NCBI GenBank assembly: GCA_031374735.1
Contig: JANMGQ010000030.1
Span: 1 to 64,000 of the forward strand
Reading direction: 5' to 3'
Source: JABFRJ01 sp031374735
GTDB taxonomy: Bacteria; Pseudomonadota; Alphaproteobacteria; Rhizobiales; Hyphomicrobiaceae
DNA: 64,000 nucleotides
The first letter of the stretch is position 1. Every line of letters begins with the position of its first letter. The position numbers and the translations under genes were made by a program. The notes under the pieces are model-generated. The model saw nothing but the letters and a program-made list of their open reading frames with translations. It made no database searches and was not told the origin of the DNA. Below, piece after piece: positions 1 to 8,811 of the stretch.

Positions 1-63
1 ACGACACGCCCAACGCCCAAGCAACAACAGGCCCTCGACCTTCTGGCGACAATCGAAGTGTAG
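1..63 (+). CDS. C-terminal end of an unidentified protein (partial)
   Basis: The first 21 codons read open in frame 1 and end with TAG at 61-63, giving a tail ending in LDLLATIEV. The gene continues upstream outside the window. The fragment is too short to assign; a transposase tail is one possibility, but nothing seen here proves it. Confidence 0.3.
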   Translation, partial: TTRPTPKQQQALDLLATIEV

Positions 64-256
64 TCAGTAACGCACACCCAGTTTTGATCTTAACAGGTTG
101 AAGTGTAGGGAAATTATGCGCTGGAGGTCGGGGAACTTCGGATTAAGCTGTCGGCTCAACGGTGCATCCCCTTGCCGTCGACAATCGCCAAGACAGCACG
201 GCATATGGCAACGCATCACAGCGCCCCGACAACCGACTCCGCCCAAGGACACCTCC

Positions 257-1033
257 ATGTCAGCCCTCATGACAGCCATCATCACTGGTTCCGCCTCGGG
301 CCTTGGCGCAGCCACAGCCGTCATGCTCGCGAGCCCGCACTCACGGCTGGTGATCAACTATGCCAACAGCCGTAAAGAGGCCGAGCAGGTGGCGGAGCTC
401 TGCCGCAAGGCCGGGGCTGAAGTCGTCGTCGTGCAGGGCGACGTGGCGCGAGATGAGGACTGCCGCAAAATTGTCGCGGCGGCGTCGGGGTGGGGGCGCG
501 TCGATGCGCTGATCAACAACGCCGGCGTGACAAAGCATGTTGCACACAATGATCTCGACGGCCTCTCGGGGGACGATTTCCAGCGCCTCTACGCCGTCAA
601 CACAATCGGTCCGTACCAGATGCTGCGCGCGGCACGGCCTCTGCTTGTGGCGAGCGCAAAGGCGAGCGGCCGAGCCGCGTCCGTCGTCAACGTGTCCTCC
701 ATTGCGGGGCTGAGCGGCATCGGGTCTTCGGTTGCCTACGTCGCGAGCAAGGGCGCGCTGAATTCCATGACGCTCTCGCTTGCGCGCGCGCTTGCCCCGC
801 TGATCCGCGTCAATGCGGTTTGTCCCGGCTACATCGATACGCCCTGGTTCACCAAGGGGCGCGGCGCCGAAGCGGCGGCAAAAGTGCGCGACCACGTGAT
901 CTCGAAGACGCCGCTGAAGATTGCGTCGAGCGCTGACGACGTGGCGCGTGTTGTGTGCTTCCTCGCAACGGCGCAATCGGGGAACGTGACGGGTGAACTC
1001 GTTCGCGTGGATGCCGGCGCTCACCTCTCGTGA
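257..1033 (+). CDS. SDR family NAD(P)-dependent oxidoreductase
   Basis: A classical short-chain dehydrogenase of about 258 residues, probably cytoplasmic, oxidising or reducing an unknown alcohol/ketone with NAD(P). The Rossmann glycine motif TGSASGLG is at residues 10-17, the NNAG motif at 87-90 and the catalytic YVASK at 161-165, with a serine in the VNVSSIAG stretch as third catalytic residue. The frame is open further upstream, but the ATG at 257 has an AAGGA ribosome binding site at 245-249 and begins just before the Rossmann fold, so it was chosen. An ABC ATPase gene follows in the same direction with a short gap, suggesting co-transcription. The substrate cannot be told from sequence. 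Confidence 0.85.
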   Translation: MSALMTAIITGSASGLGAATAVMLASPHSRLVINYANSRKEAEQVAELCRKAGAEVVVVQGDVARDEDCRKIVAAASGWGRVDALINNAGVTKHVAHNDLDGLSGDDFQRLYAVNTIGPYQMLRAARPLLVASAKASGRAASVVNVSSIAGLSGIGSSVAYVASKGALNSMTLSLARALAPLIRVNAVCPGYIDTPWFTKGRGAEAAAKVRDHVISKTPLKIASSADDVARVVCFLATAQSGNVTGELVRVDAGAHLS

Positions 1034-1083
1034 AGCCAAGCCACGACGCCCGCAATCACAGCCAGAGCCGTGCGCAGCATCAC

Positions 1084-1869
1084 ATGACCAAACTGTCGAT
1101 CGAACAGGTCTCCCGCACATTCCCGGCCCGCAATGGCAATGCCGCGACGCGTGCGCTTGAGCCCATTGATCTCACCATCGCCGACAACGACTTCATCACC
1201 ATCCTCGGGCCCTCCGGATGCGGAAAGTCGACGTTGTTGCGCATCGTCGCGGGCCTCGACACAGCGACGTCGGGACGTGTCCTGCTCGACGATGCCCCCG
1301 TGACAATGCCGGGCCCGGACCGTGGCATGGTGTTCCAGTCCTACACGCTGTTCCCCTGGTTGACGGTCGCCGACAACATCGCCTTCGGCCTGGCGCGCAA
1401 GGGTGTTCCGCTGTCGGAGCAACGCCGCATCGTCGAGGGCTACGTTGAGCGTGTCGGGCTGAAGGGCTTTGAAAACCACTGGCCCAAGCAGCTGTCAGGC
1501 GGCATGCAACAGCGCACGGCCATCGCGCGTGCGCTCGCCAATGAGCCCAAGATGCTGCTGCTCGACGAACCCTTCGGCGCGCTCGACAATCAAACGCGCG
1601 CGTTGATGCAGGAGATGCTGCTCGGCATCTGGGAGCGCGAACGCAAGACTGTCTTGTTCGTGACCCACGACATCGAGGAGGCCATCTTCCTCGGCACGCG
1701 CGTCGTCGTCATGAGTGCGCGCCCCGGCCGCATCAAAGCTGACATCGTTGTGCCGCTGCCGCATCCGCGGTCGTACACGCTTAAGACCACGCCGGAGTTC
1801 GTCGCCTTGAAGGCACGCCTTGTCGATGAGATCCGCGGCGAAGCATTGAAGGTCGCGGCCGAAGCGTAA
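1084..1869 (+). CDS. ABC transporter ATP-binding protein (nitrate/sulfonate/taurine type)
   Basis: ATPase subunit of an importer of the SsuB/TauB/NrtD type. Walker A is GPSGCGKS at residues 42-49, the ABC signature is LSGGMQQR, Walker B is LLLLDEP and the switch histidine lies in VTHDIEEA, so the catalytic set is complete. The frame also has a GTG at 1030 that overlaps the SDR stop; the ATG at 1084 gives the normal N-terminus for the family and was preferred, though no clear ribosome binding site precedes either. No permease or solute-binding partner of this family is next to it: the following gene is on the other strand, so it is an orphan here. Its substrate is unknown. Confidence 0.85.
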   Translation: MTKLSIEQVSRTFPARNGNAATRALEPIDLTIADNDFITILGPSGCGKSTLLRIVAGLDTATSGRVLLDDAPVTMPGPDRGMVFQSYTLFPWLTVADNIAFGLARKGVPLSEQRRIVEGYVERVGLKGFENHWPKQLSGGMQQRTAIARALANEPKMLLLDEPFGALDNQTRALMQEMLLGIWERERKTVLFVTHDIEEAIFLGTRVVVMSARPGRIKADIVVPLPHPRSYTLKTTPEFVALKARLVDEIRGEALKVAAEA

Positions 1870-1887
1870 TGCAGCGCGCACCCAGGC

Positions 1888-3261
1888 TCACACCGCCACA
1901 TTCCCAACCAGCATCACGTGTCGTGGGCCTTTGCCGCCGACCATGTCGGCGCCGATCGGCTTGGCATGATCCATGGCGCGGATCGCACCCTCGCGGGTGT
2001 CTGAGATCATGTTGTGCGTGAGCAGGCATTGCCCAGCGCCGCCATCGCTGGTGACGGCGATGCCGATACGCGCGCGGCGAATGAGATTGCCTGTCACCAC
2101 CACCTCGCGCATGTGCCGGCTCCAACCGATCATGATCCCGCACGTCGGCGCATTTTCGATGACGTTGTTCGACACCACCGCATCAGCCTCCACGCAGATG
2201 CCTTCGCCGCGCTTGTCGACCTTCTCGTGTTCGCGTCGCATCAAGTTGCGCACGAGATTGCCCTGCACGACCGCCAAGCGCCCGCCGTTGTTGAAGTTGG
2301 TGACGACGATGCCCGTGGCCGCGGTGTCGACGATGTTGTTGGCGATCAGCGCGCCCTCGAACCCAGCAGCCCCGATCCGCTCATCGGCCGCTTCGGCGTA
2401 CAGCGCGACTTCGCCGATCCGCTCGACACTGTTGGCCGTCATCTGCACGTTGCTCGCCTCATTGGCCCGGACGGCCGTGTAGGCGCAGTCCGTGATGCGG
2501 TTGTTGGCGATCGAGACGCGTCCGGCGCGATAGACGCTGACGCCGTTGCCATACTGCCCCGTACCGCCCGAGACGTTGGTGATACCTGAAATGCGGTTGA
2601 AGGCGACGGACGTTCCGTCCTCGCCGTGTTTGCTGCGCCAGACCAGGATGCCGTTGTCGCCGGCACCGTCTATGACGTTGTGCGAGATGTCGAGGCCGGC
2701 AGCATCCAGACTCATCAACGCCGATACGCGGGACTTGGCGATGGTGCAGCCCGTGACGCGCCCCGAAACCCGCTCCAGGCGGATCGCTGTTTTGCCGGCC
2801 TGCCGAATTATAAGATCGGCCAGCTGCGCGTCGGCGCACCCGGTCAGCATGATCAGCGCCTCGGCCACCGGCAACATGGCGCCCTCGATGATCAGGCCCG
2901 ACAGGCGAATACCCGATGCGTCCAGCGCCGAAAGCAGCGCACCGCCGCCCCCATAGACCAGTGTTGCCCCGTGACCGGCGATGCGCGATCCCGGACGCAA
3001 TTGCTGATTGCTCACCACATACGTGCCTGCGGGTAGGACAAGAGTCGCGCCACGGATTGTAGCCTGGTCGATGGCTGCCTGCAGCTTACGCGACTGATCT
3101 TGCCGGCTCGACGGATCGAGCCCGAAAGCGGTCCCCGGCGCTTGATCCGCGATGACGGCGGTCGATTTGCCCGGCACCTTGCCCTCGGCGGACGCCGCAA
3201 CACCCGTCGCAGCCAGCAGCGCCAAAGGAAGCGCGAGGCGGCGAGTGTGGTCGATGGTCAT
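1888..3261 (-). CDS. Tat-exported parallel beta-helix protein (TIGR03808-like)
   Basis: A 457-residue exported protein of unknown function. The N-terminus has a twin-arginine signal (HTRRLALPLALL followed by an Ala-rich h-region), so export by Tat is likely. The rest is a run of right-handed beta-helix repeats of the pectate-lyase/NosD type: recurring short strands with N-x-I/N-R-I patterns such as NVIDGAGDNGILVW and NLIRRARIGIA. This architecture matches the family named twin-arginine-translocated uncharacterised repeat protein (TIGR03808). The start at 3261 is supported by an AGGAA site just upstream; the frame extends 17 codons further without support. It converges with the ABC ATPase gene. 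Confidence 0.8.
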   Translation of the reverse strand: MTIDHTRRLALPLALLAATGVAASAEGKVPGKSTAVIADQAPGTAFGLDPSSRQDQSRKLQAAIDQATIRGATLVLPAGTYVVSNQQLRPGSRIAGHGATLVYGGGGALLSALDASGIRLSGLIIEGAMLPVAEALIMLTGCADAQLADLIIRQAGKTAIRLERVSGRVTGCTIAKSRVSALMSLDAAGLDISHNVIDGAGDNGILVWRSKHGEDGTSVAFNRISGITNVSGGTGQYGNGVSVYRAGRVSIANNRITDCAYTAVRANEASNVQMTANSVERIGEVALYAEAADERIGAAGFEGALIANNIVDTAATGIVVTNFNNGGRLAVVQGNLVRNLMRREHEKVDKRGEGICVEADAVVSNNVIENAPTCGIMIGWSRHMREVVVTGNLIRRARIGIAVTSDGGAGQCLLTHNMISDTREGAIRAMDHAKPIGADMVGGKGPRHVMLVGNVAV

Positions 3262-3630
3262 GGTGTGTTCCTGCGCGAGAGCATCCGCCCAAGGCCGCCC
3301 TGCAAACGGCATGCAACTCTGATCGATATTGTCGATCGAAATAGGCGCAATTATTTTGCATGCTGCCTGATCCAGGCTGCGAACGATACCGTTTCAAGCA
3401 TACCGGCTGATGCGTCGCCAGAGCTTCTTCTGCACGAGAAGCCCTCCCCACCCGCGGCGCGTCAGCCGGTTCGCTCATCCCCCGCCCGCGTGTTTACTAA
3501 GCGCCGGCATGGTTGCTCCGGCTGAATTGCACACGTATAAATTGCATGATACGACAACATGTAAAGGGGCGTTGTTGTGAAGGCTGTGCAGCCATGTCTG
3601 TTGCACACTTCCGAGTTGCAAGAGCCGTCA

Positions 3631-4878
3631 ATGTCCACGGAAGTCGTCCGCCTCGCCACCACTGATGTGAAACCCATTTTGCTCGAACTGTCCGAGCCGC
3701 CGTCTCTTGTTTTGATGTTGACCGGGCCGCAAGGCCCAGCCGGAGCCACGGGCGTGGCAGGCGCTCCTGGGGCGTCCGGCCCCATGGGGCCGGCCGGGCC
3801 TACCGGAGCAACTGGCCCGGCAGGGCCCACTGGGCCAACAGGTCCAAGCGGAGCCGCTGGCGCAGCAGGCCCCGCGGGCGCCATGGGGCCTGCCGGCGCC
3901 ATCGGACCTATCGGGCTAACGGGCGCCGCAGGCGCGACCGGCTTGGCCGGGCCCGCCGGACCGGTTGGCGCAACAGGACCAACAGGATTGACTGGACCAA
4001 CAGGGCCAACGGGACCGCAAGGCGCATCCGGTGTTTCGCAGGTCCAAGTCGATACATTCACCGCCAATGGAACATGGACCAAGCCGGCTTGGGCCAAGCG
4101 CGTCTCTGTCGCCCTCATCAGCGGCGGGGGCGGCGGTGGTTCAGGCCGCCGTGGCGCAGCGGCGACAACGCGAGGCGGCGGGGGCGGCGGCGGTGGTGGT
4201 GCTCGGACAACCGAGGAATATCTGGCGTCTGACCTACCTGCCTCCCTTTCCGTGGTCATTGGTGCAGGAGGGGCGGGTGGCGCATCCACCGCCGCTAACG
4301 ATACCAATGGGTCGGCCGGCACAGTTGGCGGTTCGACCGCGCTTTTCGACGGCGCGACCGAAATTCTCCGCGCCGGCGGCGGAAATGGCGGTCAGGGCGG
4401 CACCACATCGGGTGGTAGCGGCGGAACATCCAGCATCGGCATCACGATTGGCAATGCTGGCGGCACGGGTGGTACCACAGCCGCAGGCGTCGGCGGCTCT
4501 GGCAGCTCGCTTGGCGATGCCCCCGGCGGGGGCGGCGGTGGCGGCGGGCTTAACACGTTGGAAACGCGCTTCGATGGCGGGCAGGGGGGCATCGGCTACA
4601 TCATCGGCGGCAACGGACGGAGATCTGTTGCACCTGCCGGCGGAACACCGGCCGCACCCAATGGTGGATTGGGCGTCGCAAAAGTCTGGTCACGTGGCTG
4701 TGGCAGCGGCGGCAGCGGTGGCGCTGCGGGCTCGGCCACTGTTGCCGGGGGCACTGGCGGCAGTGGTGGCATACCAGGCGGCGGCGGCGCGGGTGGCGGC
4801 GGCGTGACCAACGGCATGAACTCCGGCGACGGTGGGCCCGGTGGGCGTGGCGAAGTGTGGATTGTATCGCTCGGCTGA
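3631..4878 (+). CDS. Collagen-like, glycine-rich protein
   Basis: A 415-residue protein in three parts. Residues 1-31 are a short non-repetitive head without a signal peptide. Residues about 32-134 are about 34 uninterrupted Gly-X-Y triplets, many GPT, GPA and GAT, as in collagen-like bacterial and phage fibre proteins. From about residue 140, after a VDTFTANGTWTKP segment, comes a glycine-rich domain with GGGG clusters of the kind seen at the C-terminus of phage tail fibres and some surface proteins. The ATG at 3631 is preferred to the GTG at 3577. A role as a trimeric surface or fibre protein is inference; no phage genes surround it. Long proline-rich frames on the opposite strand are shadows of the Gly codons. 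Confidence 0.8.
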   Translation: MSTEVVRLATTDVKPILLELSEPPSLVLMLTGPQGPAGATGVAGAPGASGPMGPAGPTGATGPAGPTGPTGPSGAAGAAGPAGAMGPAGAIGPIGLTGAAGATGLAGPAGPVGATGPTGLTGPTGPTGPQGASGVSQVQVDTFTANGTWTKPAWAKRVSVALISGGGGGGSGRRGAAATTRGGGGGGGGGARTTEEYLASDLPASLSVVIGAGGAGGASTAANDTNGSAGTVGGSTALFDGATEILRAGGGNGGQGGTTSGGSGGTSSIGITIGNAGGTGGTTAAGVGGSGSSLGDAPGGGGGGGGLNTLETRFDGGQGGIGYIIGGNGRRSVAPAGGTPAAPNGGLGVAKVWSRGCGSGGSGGAAGSATVAGGTGGSGGIPGGGGAGGGGVTNGMNSGDGGPGGRGEVWIVSLG

Positions 4879-4939
4879 GGCGCGCGCATGCTATGCGATC
4901 GGCTGGTCCTCAGCCGCATCAATCCCATGCCATCCACCC

Positions 4940-6367
4940 ATGACATCCACCCTTGCCGTCTTGCCGGCGATCGTTGTTCTGGTCGCCGTGCTCGTCCTGC
5001 GCTGGAGCGGCCTCGTTGCCGCTCTTGCTGCAACTGTGTGTGCCCTGCTGATAACGCTGGCGCAGCCGTTTTCAACGTTCGATGCTGGCCTCGTTACCCG
5101 TGCAAGCGCTGACGCCGCCATCCTGACACTCACCGCCGCCGCGATGATCGTGCCAGGCGTGTTGTTCGTCGAAGCGACCCAGCGTCAGGGCGCAACAGCC
5201 GCTCTCGCAGGCCTCGTCTCAACCCTCGACATGCCACCAGCGCGACGTGCGATGTTCGTGGCCGTTGGGCTTGGCGTGCTCATCGAAAGCATGACCGGGA
5301 TGGGGGTATCGCTGCTTGTCACGGTGCCGCTTTTGCTCGGCTTTGCCGATCGCCGGGCTGCCATCGGTTTGGCGTTGATCGGCATGAGCTTAATGCCCTG
5401 GGGTGCGCTTGGCATCTCCGGCATCGTCGGGGCCAATCTCGCGGGCCTTCCAGCCGACGTGTTCGCGGCCTCTGTGTCGCAAGTGAGTGGCGCGGTTGCA
5501 GCCCTTCTGCCCCTGCTGTGCCTTGCCTTCGTGCGCGAGTGGTCTCTCGGTGATGTCATGGCGGCCTTGGCAACAGGCGTCGCGCTGACCGCCGCGATCG
5601 TCGCCATGTCGGCCGTATCCGGCCTTGAATTGGCCGGCGTTGGCGGTGGTCTGACGGTCGCGGTCGTGCTGGCGCTGACGACCAAGCGGCATGGGTTCGG
5701 CTCAGCCCTGCGGCAGTCGGCACTGGTGCCGTACGCGGCGCTTATCGCTGCGGTGGTGATCCAGAAACTGCTGATTGCACCAGCTGCCGCAGCCGGCATC
5801 GCGCCAGCCGTCAGCTCCGGGCGCATGACATTTGCCATTCTGTCGTCACCCGGTCTTGCACTGATTGCTGCAACACTCACCACGTCACTGAGGGTCATCG
5901 ATCGCGCGCTATTGCAAGCAACGGCGAGACGGTCGTGGCGGCCAATTGCGAGCATCGCGTTATTTATGATCTCGGCGCGCCTGCTGGTCGAATGCGGTGC
6001 CGTGCCAGCATTGGCCTCGGCCTTGAGCCAGTTCGGACCAACCACCGCCGCCCTCGCGACTGTGGTGCTCGGCGCGGTCTCAGGCTTCGTCACCGGCTCC
6101 GGTGTCAGCGGCAATGCACTGTTCATGCCGGCCGCCGCCGAGACAGGCCGCGCGCTTGGCGCCCTGCCCCTGTTTGCAGCCCTCCAGAATGGAGCCGCCG
6201 GGCACGCGGCCATGGCATCCCTGCCAGTCGCTGCGATCTTGCTCGCAGCCCTGCCAGATCGCACCGCGGCTGACGACCGCATTGTCCTGCGCATCGGTCT
6301 TGGGCTCGCGGCGCTTTATGCCGTGGCTTTGATGTTGACCGCCCTCGTCATGATTGGGTTTGGATAG
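4940..6367 (+). CDS. L-lactate/glycolate permease family transporter
   Basis: A 475-residue inner-membrane protein made almost entirely of hydrophobic helices (about a dozen), matching the lactate permease family (LctP/LldP, TC 2.A.14). Family-like segments include the ESMTGMGVSLL stretch and the GFVTGSGVSGNALFMPAA stretch near the C-terminal third, where substrate contacts are thought to lie. It is shorter than E. coli LldP (about 550 residues), as in many alphaproteobacterial members. The ATG at 4940 begins a hydrophobic segment directly; the frame runs 36 codons further upstream into the end of the collagen-like gene. No lactate dehydrogenase gene is adjacent, so the substrate is inferred from family only. 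Confidence 0.75.
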   Translation: MTSTLAVLPAIVVLVAVLVLRWSGLVAALAATVCALLITLAQPFSTFDAGLVTRASADAAILTLTAAAMIVPGVLFVEATQRQGATAALAGLVSTLDMPPARRAMFVAVGLGVLIESMTGMGVSLLVTVPLLLGFADRRAAIGLALIGMSLMPWGALGISGIVGANLAGLPADVFAASVSQVSGAVAALLPLLCLAFVREWSLGDVMAALATGVALTAAIVAMSAVSGLELAGVGGGLTVAVVLALTTKRHGFGSALRQSALVPYAALIAAVVIQKLLIAPAAAAGIAPAVSSGRMTFAILSSPGLALIAATLTTSLRVIDRALLQATARRSWRPIASIALFMISARLLVECGAVPALASALSQFGPTTAALATVVLGAVSGFVTGSGVSGNALFMPAAAETGRALGALPLFAALQNGAAGHAAMASLPVAAILLAALPDRTAADDRIVLRIGLGLAALYAVALMLTALVMIGFG

Positions 6368-6508
6368 GCGTCAAGGCCGCCTATATTTTAGGCGCATAGC
6401 TCATGTTTTCATGATCATGCTTGGTTGACCGCTTCCAACCGAATTGCCAAACATCGCCGGTCCGGCCGGGTCCGTTCGCCGAGCCGGACGCACACACAGG
6501 GAGCAACC

Positions 6509-8152
6509 ATGCTTAGACGTGGCACGTTCGTGCTGGCCGCAATGGCCGGCGCACTGCTGTCGGCGACATCCGCGCTGGCACAGGAAAAAGTTCTCCGCAT
6601 CGCCATGACCGCCGCGGACATCCCCAAGACCACCGGCCAGCCGGACCAGGGCTTCGAGGGCAACCGCTTCACGGGCATTCCGCTGTTCGATGCGCTAACG
6701 CACTGGGATCTCTCGTCGGCCGACAAGCCGAGCGTGCTTATTCCTGGCCTCGCCACCGAATGGAAAGTCGACGCTGCTGACAAGACCAAGTGGACATTCA
6801 AACTGCGCCCGGGCGTGAAGTTCCATGATGGCTCGGCTCTGACAGCCGACGCGATTGTCTGGAACGTCGAGAAGGTGCTCAAGAAGGAGGCGGCGCACTT
6901 CGCCCCCGACCAGATCGGCGTCACCGTCAGCCGCATGCCGACGCTCGCCTCAGCCAAGAAGATCGACGATCTCACGGTCGAGCTAACGACGAAAGAGCCG
7001 GATAGCTTCCTGCCGCTCAACCTGACCAACCTGTTCATCGCGTCTCCCGCCCATTGGCAGAAGAAGTTCGACGCGCTCGCCTCCGTCGCTGATCCCGCCG
7101 AACGCGCCAAGCAGGCCTGGGCGGCTTTCGCCTCGGACGCTTCAGGTTCAGGCCCCTTCAAGATGGCGCGCTTCTCGGCGCGTGAGCGGGTCGAGTACGT
7201 CAAGAACGCCGACTACTGGGATGCCAAGCGCAAGCCCAAGATCGACCGCGTCGTGCTCTCGCCCATGCCGGAAGCCAACGCGCGCACGGCCGCCCTCCTG
7301 TCGGGCCAAGTGGATTGGATCGAAGCGCCGGCCCCCGATGCCGTCGCCCGCATCAAGCAGGGCGGCTTCGTGCTCTACACCAACGCCCAGCCGCACGTCT
7401 GGCCGTGGCAGTTCTCCTTCGCCGAAGGTTCGCCCTGGCTGGACAAGCGCGTCCGTCATGCGGCCAACCTGTGCATCAACCGCGGTGAGCTGAAACAGCT
7501 TCTCGGTGGCCTGATGGAAGAGCCGAAGGGCACCGTTGGCCCGGGCCACCCCTGGTGGGGCAATCCGAAGTTCGATATCAAGTATGATCTGCCAGCCGCC
7601 AAGAAGCTGATGGAAGAGGCGGGCTTCTCGGCCAGCAAGCGCCTGAAGGTGAAGACCCTCACCTCCGCCTCCGGCTCGGGCCAGATGCAGCCGGTGGCCA
7701 TGAACGAGTACCTGCAACAGGCGCTGAAGGAATGCTACTTCGACGTCGAACTCGATGTCGTCGAGTGGAACGCTCTGTTCACCAACTGGCGCGAAGGCGC
7801 CAAGGATCCCAAGTCACGCGGCGCACATGCCACCAACGTGACCTACGCGGCCATGGATCCGTTCTTCGCCATGGTGCGCTTCACGTCGTCCAAGACGATC
7901 CCGCCGGTGTCGAACAACTGGGGCCACTTCACCTCGCCTGAGTTCGACGAGCTGATCGCAAACGCCCGCACTGCCTTTGCCGACGCCGACCGTGACGCTG
8001 GCCTCGCCAAGCTGCACGCCCGCATCGTCGAAGAAGCGCCCTTCCTTTGGGTTGCCCACGATGTCGGCCCGCGCGCCATGAGCGCCAAGGTCAAAGGCGT
8101 CGTGCAGCCCAAGAGCTGGTTCATCGACATCGCGACGATGAGCATGGACTGA
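6509..8152 (+). CDS. ABC transporter substrate-binding protein, peptide/nickel family 5
   Basis: A 547-residue periplasmic binding protein of extracellular solute-binding family 5 (DppA/OppA-like). The N-terminus is a Sec signal (MLRRGTFVLAAMAGALL, Ala-rich, cleavage after SALA). The family pattern near the N-terminus (IPLFDALTHW, then LIPGLATEWK and a TKWTFKLRPGVKFHDG segment) is intact. The ATG at 6509 has a GGGAG site 6 nt upstream. No permease or ATPase genes follow; a strong hairpin closes the transcript at 8179-8204, so this is a single-gene unit. The ligand (peptide, opine, metal chelate) cannot be told from sequence. Confidence 0.88.
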   Translation: MLRRGTFVLAAMAGALLSATSALAQEKVLRIAMTAADIPKTTGQPDQGFEGNRFTGIPLFDALTHWDLSSADKPSVLIPGLATEWKVDAADKTKWTFKLRPGVKFHDGSALTADAIVWNVEKVLKKEAAHFAPDQIGVTVSRMPTLASAKKIDDLTVELTTKEPDSFLPLNLTNLFIASPAHWQKKFDALASVADPAERAKQAWAAFASDASGSGPFKMARFSARERVEYVKNADYWDAKRKPKIDRVVLSPMPEANARTAALLSGQVDWIEAPAPDAVARIKQGGFVLYTNAQPHVWPWQFSFAEGSPWLDKRVRHAANLCINRGELKQLLGGLMEEPKGTVGPGHPWWGNPKFDIKYDLPAAKKLMEEAGFSASKRLKVKTLTSASGSGQMQPVAMNEYLQQALKECYFDVELDVVEWNALFTNWREGAKDPKSRGAHATNVTYAAMDPFFAMVRFTSSKTIPPVSNNWGHFTSPEFDELIANARTAFADADRDAGLAKLHARIVEEAPFLWVAHDVGPRAMSAKVKGVVQPKSWFIDIATMSMD

Positions 8153-8178
8153 GGTTGGCCACGCGGCTGATCGGGATG

Positions 8179-8204
8179 AAGGGCGGGCCGCAAGGTCCGC
8201 CCTT
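8179..8204 (+). terminator. Rho-independent terminator after the solute-binding protein gene
   Basis: An 11-bp stem AAGGGCGGGCC / GGTCCGCCCTT with a GCAA loop starts 26 nt past the stop codon and is followed by TGTCAT. The T-run is short, so termination strength is uncertain. Confidence 0.7.
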
Positions 8205-8279
8205 TGTCATAGGCGCAAAGCCTCGTTGCCGATCGACCGTCTTGATACTACATCCACGGCAGTCAACCCGGAGGTCCCG

Positions 8280-8678
8280 ATGGCGACGAAAATCGTAAAA
8301 TCCGACGCCGAATGGCGTGCGCAACTGTCACCAGCCGCCTACAAGGTCGCGCGCGAACACGGCACCGAACGCGCCGGCACAAGCCCGCTCAACGAAGAAA
8401 AGCGCGCAGGCCTTTTCAAATGCGTCTGCTGCGACGAGCCCGTGTTCGATGCCGCAACCAAGTTCGAAAGCGGCACCGGCTGGCCGAGTTTCTATGCGCC
8501 CGCCGCTGCAACCGCGGTTGAGAGCACGGAAGATCGCTCGTTCTTCATGCGCCGGACGGAAGTGCATTGTGCCCGCTGCGACGCGCACCTCGGCCACGTC
8601 TTCCCCGACGGCCCCAAGCCGACGGGCCTGCGCTATTGCATCAACGGTGTGTCGCTGACCTTCGAGCCCAAGGCTTGA
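8280..8678 (+). CDS. msrB: Peptide-methionine (R)-S-oxide reductase MsrB
   Basis: Reduces methionine-R-sulfoxide in proteins, repairing oxidative damage. The 132-residue protein has the two zinc-binding pairs C48/C51 (KCVCCD) and C97/C100 (HCARCD), the GTGWPSF motif at about 65-71 and the catalytic cysteine C120 in RYCINGVSL. It has no signal peptide, so it is cytoplasmic. The ATG at 8280 is preceded by a strong GGAGGT site at 8270-8275, which rules out the upstream start in the same frame. Length and motifs are typical of stand-alone MsrB. Confidence 0.95.
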   Translation: MATKIVKSDAEWRAQLSPAAYKVAREHGTERAGTSPLNEEKRAGLFKCVCCDEPVFDAATKFESGTGWPSFYAPAAATAVESTEDRSFFMRRTEVHCARCDAHLGHVFPDGPKPTGLRYCINGVSLTFEPKA

Positions 8679-8811
8679 GCGCGGGCGTTGTCCCGCAACT
8701 TGCGTGCCTGTGTGGCGCAGTGTAGGCGCCTGACAACAGCGCGGTTGCGCGATCGAACACGTGAAAGGGGGCCGCGGGCAGCCGAAAGTAGGCCGCCCGG
8801 CCCGAGACCAT

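Noticed and set aside
341..1120. A 259-codon minus-strand frame opposite the SDR gene
   Set aside because: The plus strand has an intact SDR motif set; this frame has none.
3462..4322. A long proline-rich reading frame on the minus strand
   Set aside because: It is the reverse complement of the Gly-X-Y codons of the collagen-like gene and has no start signal or family.
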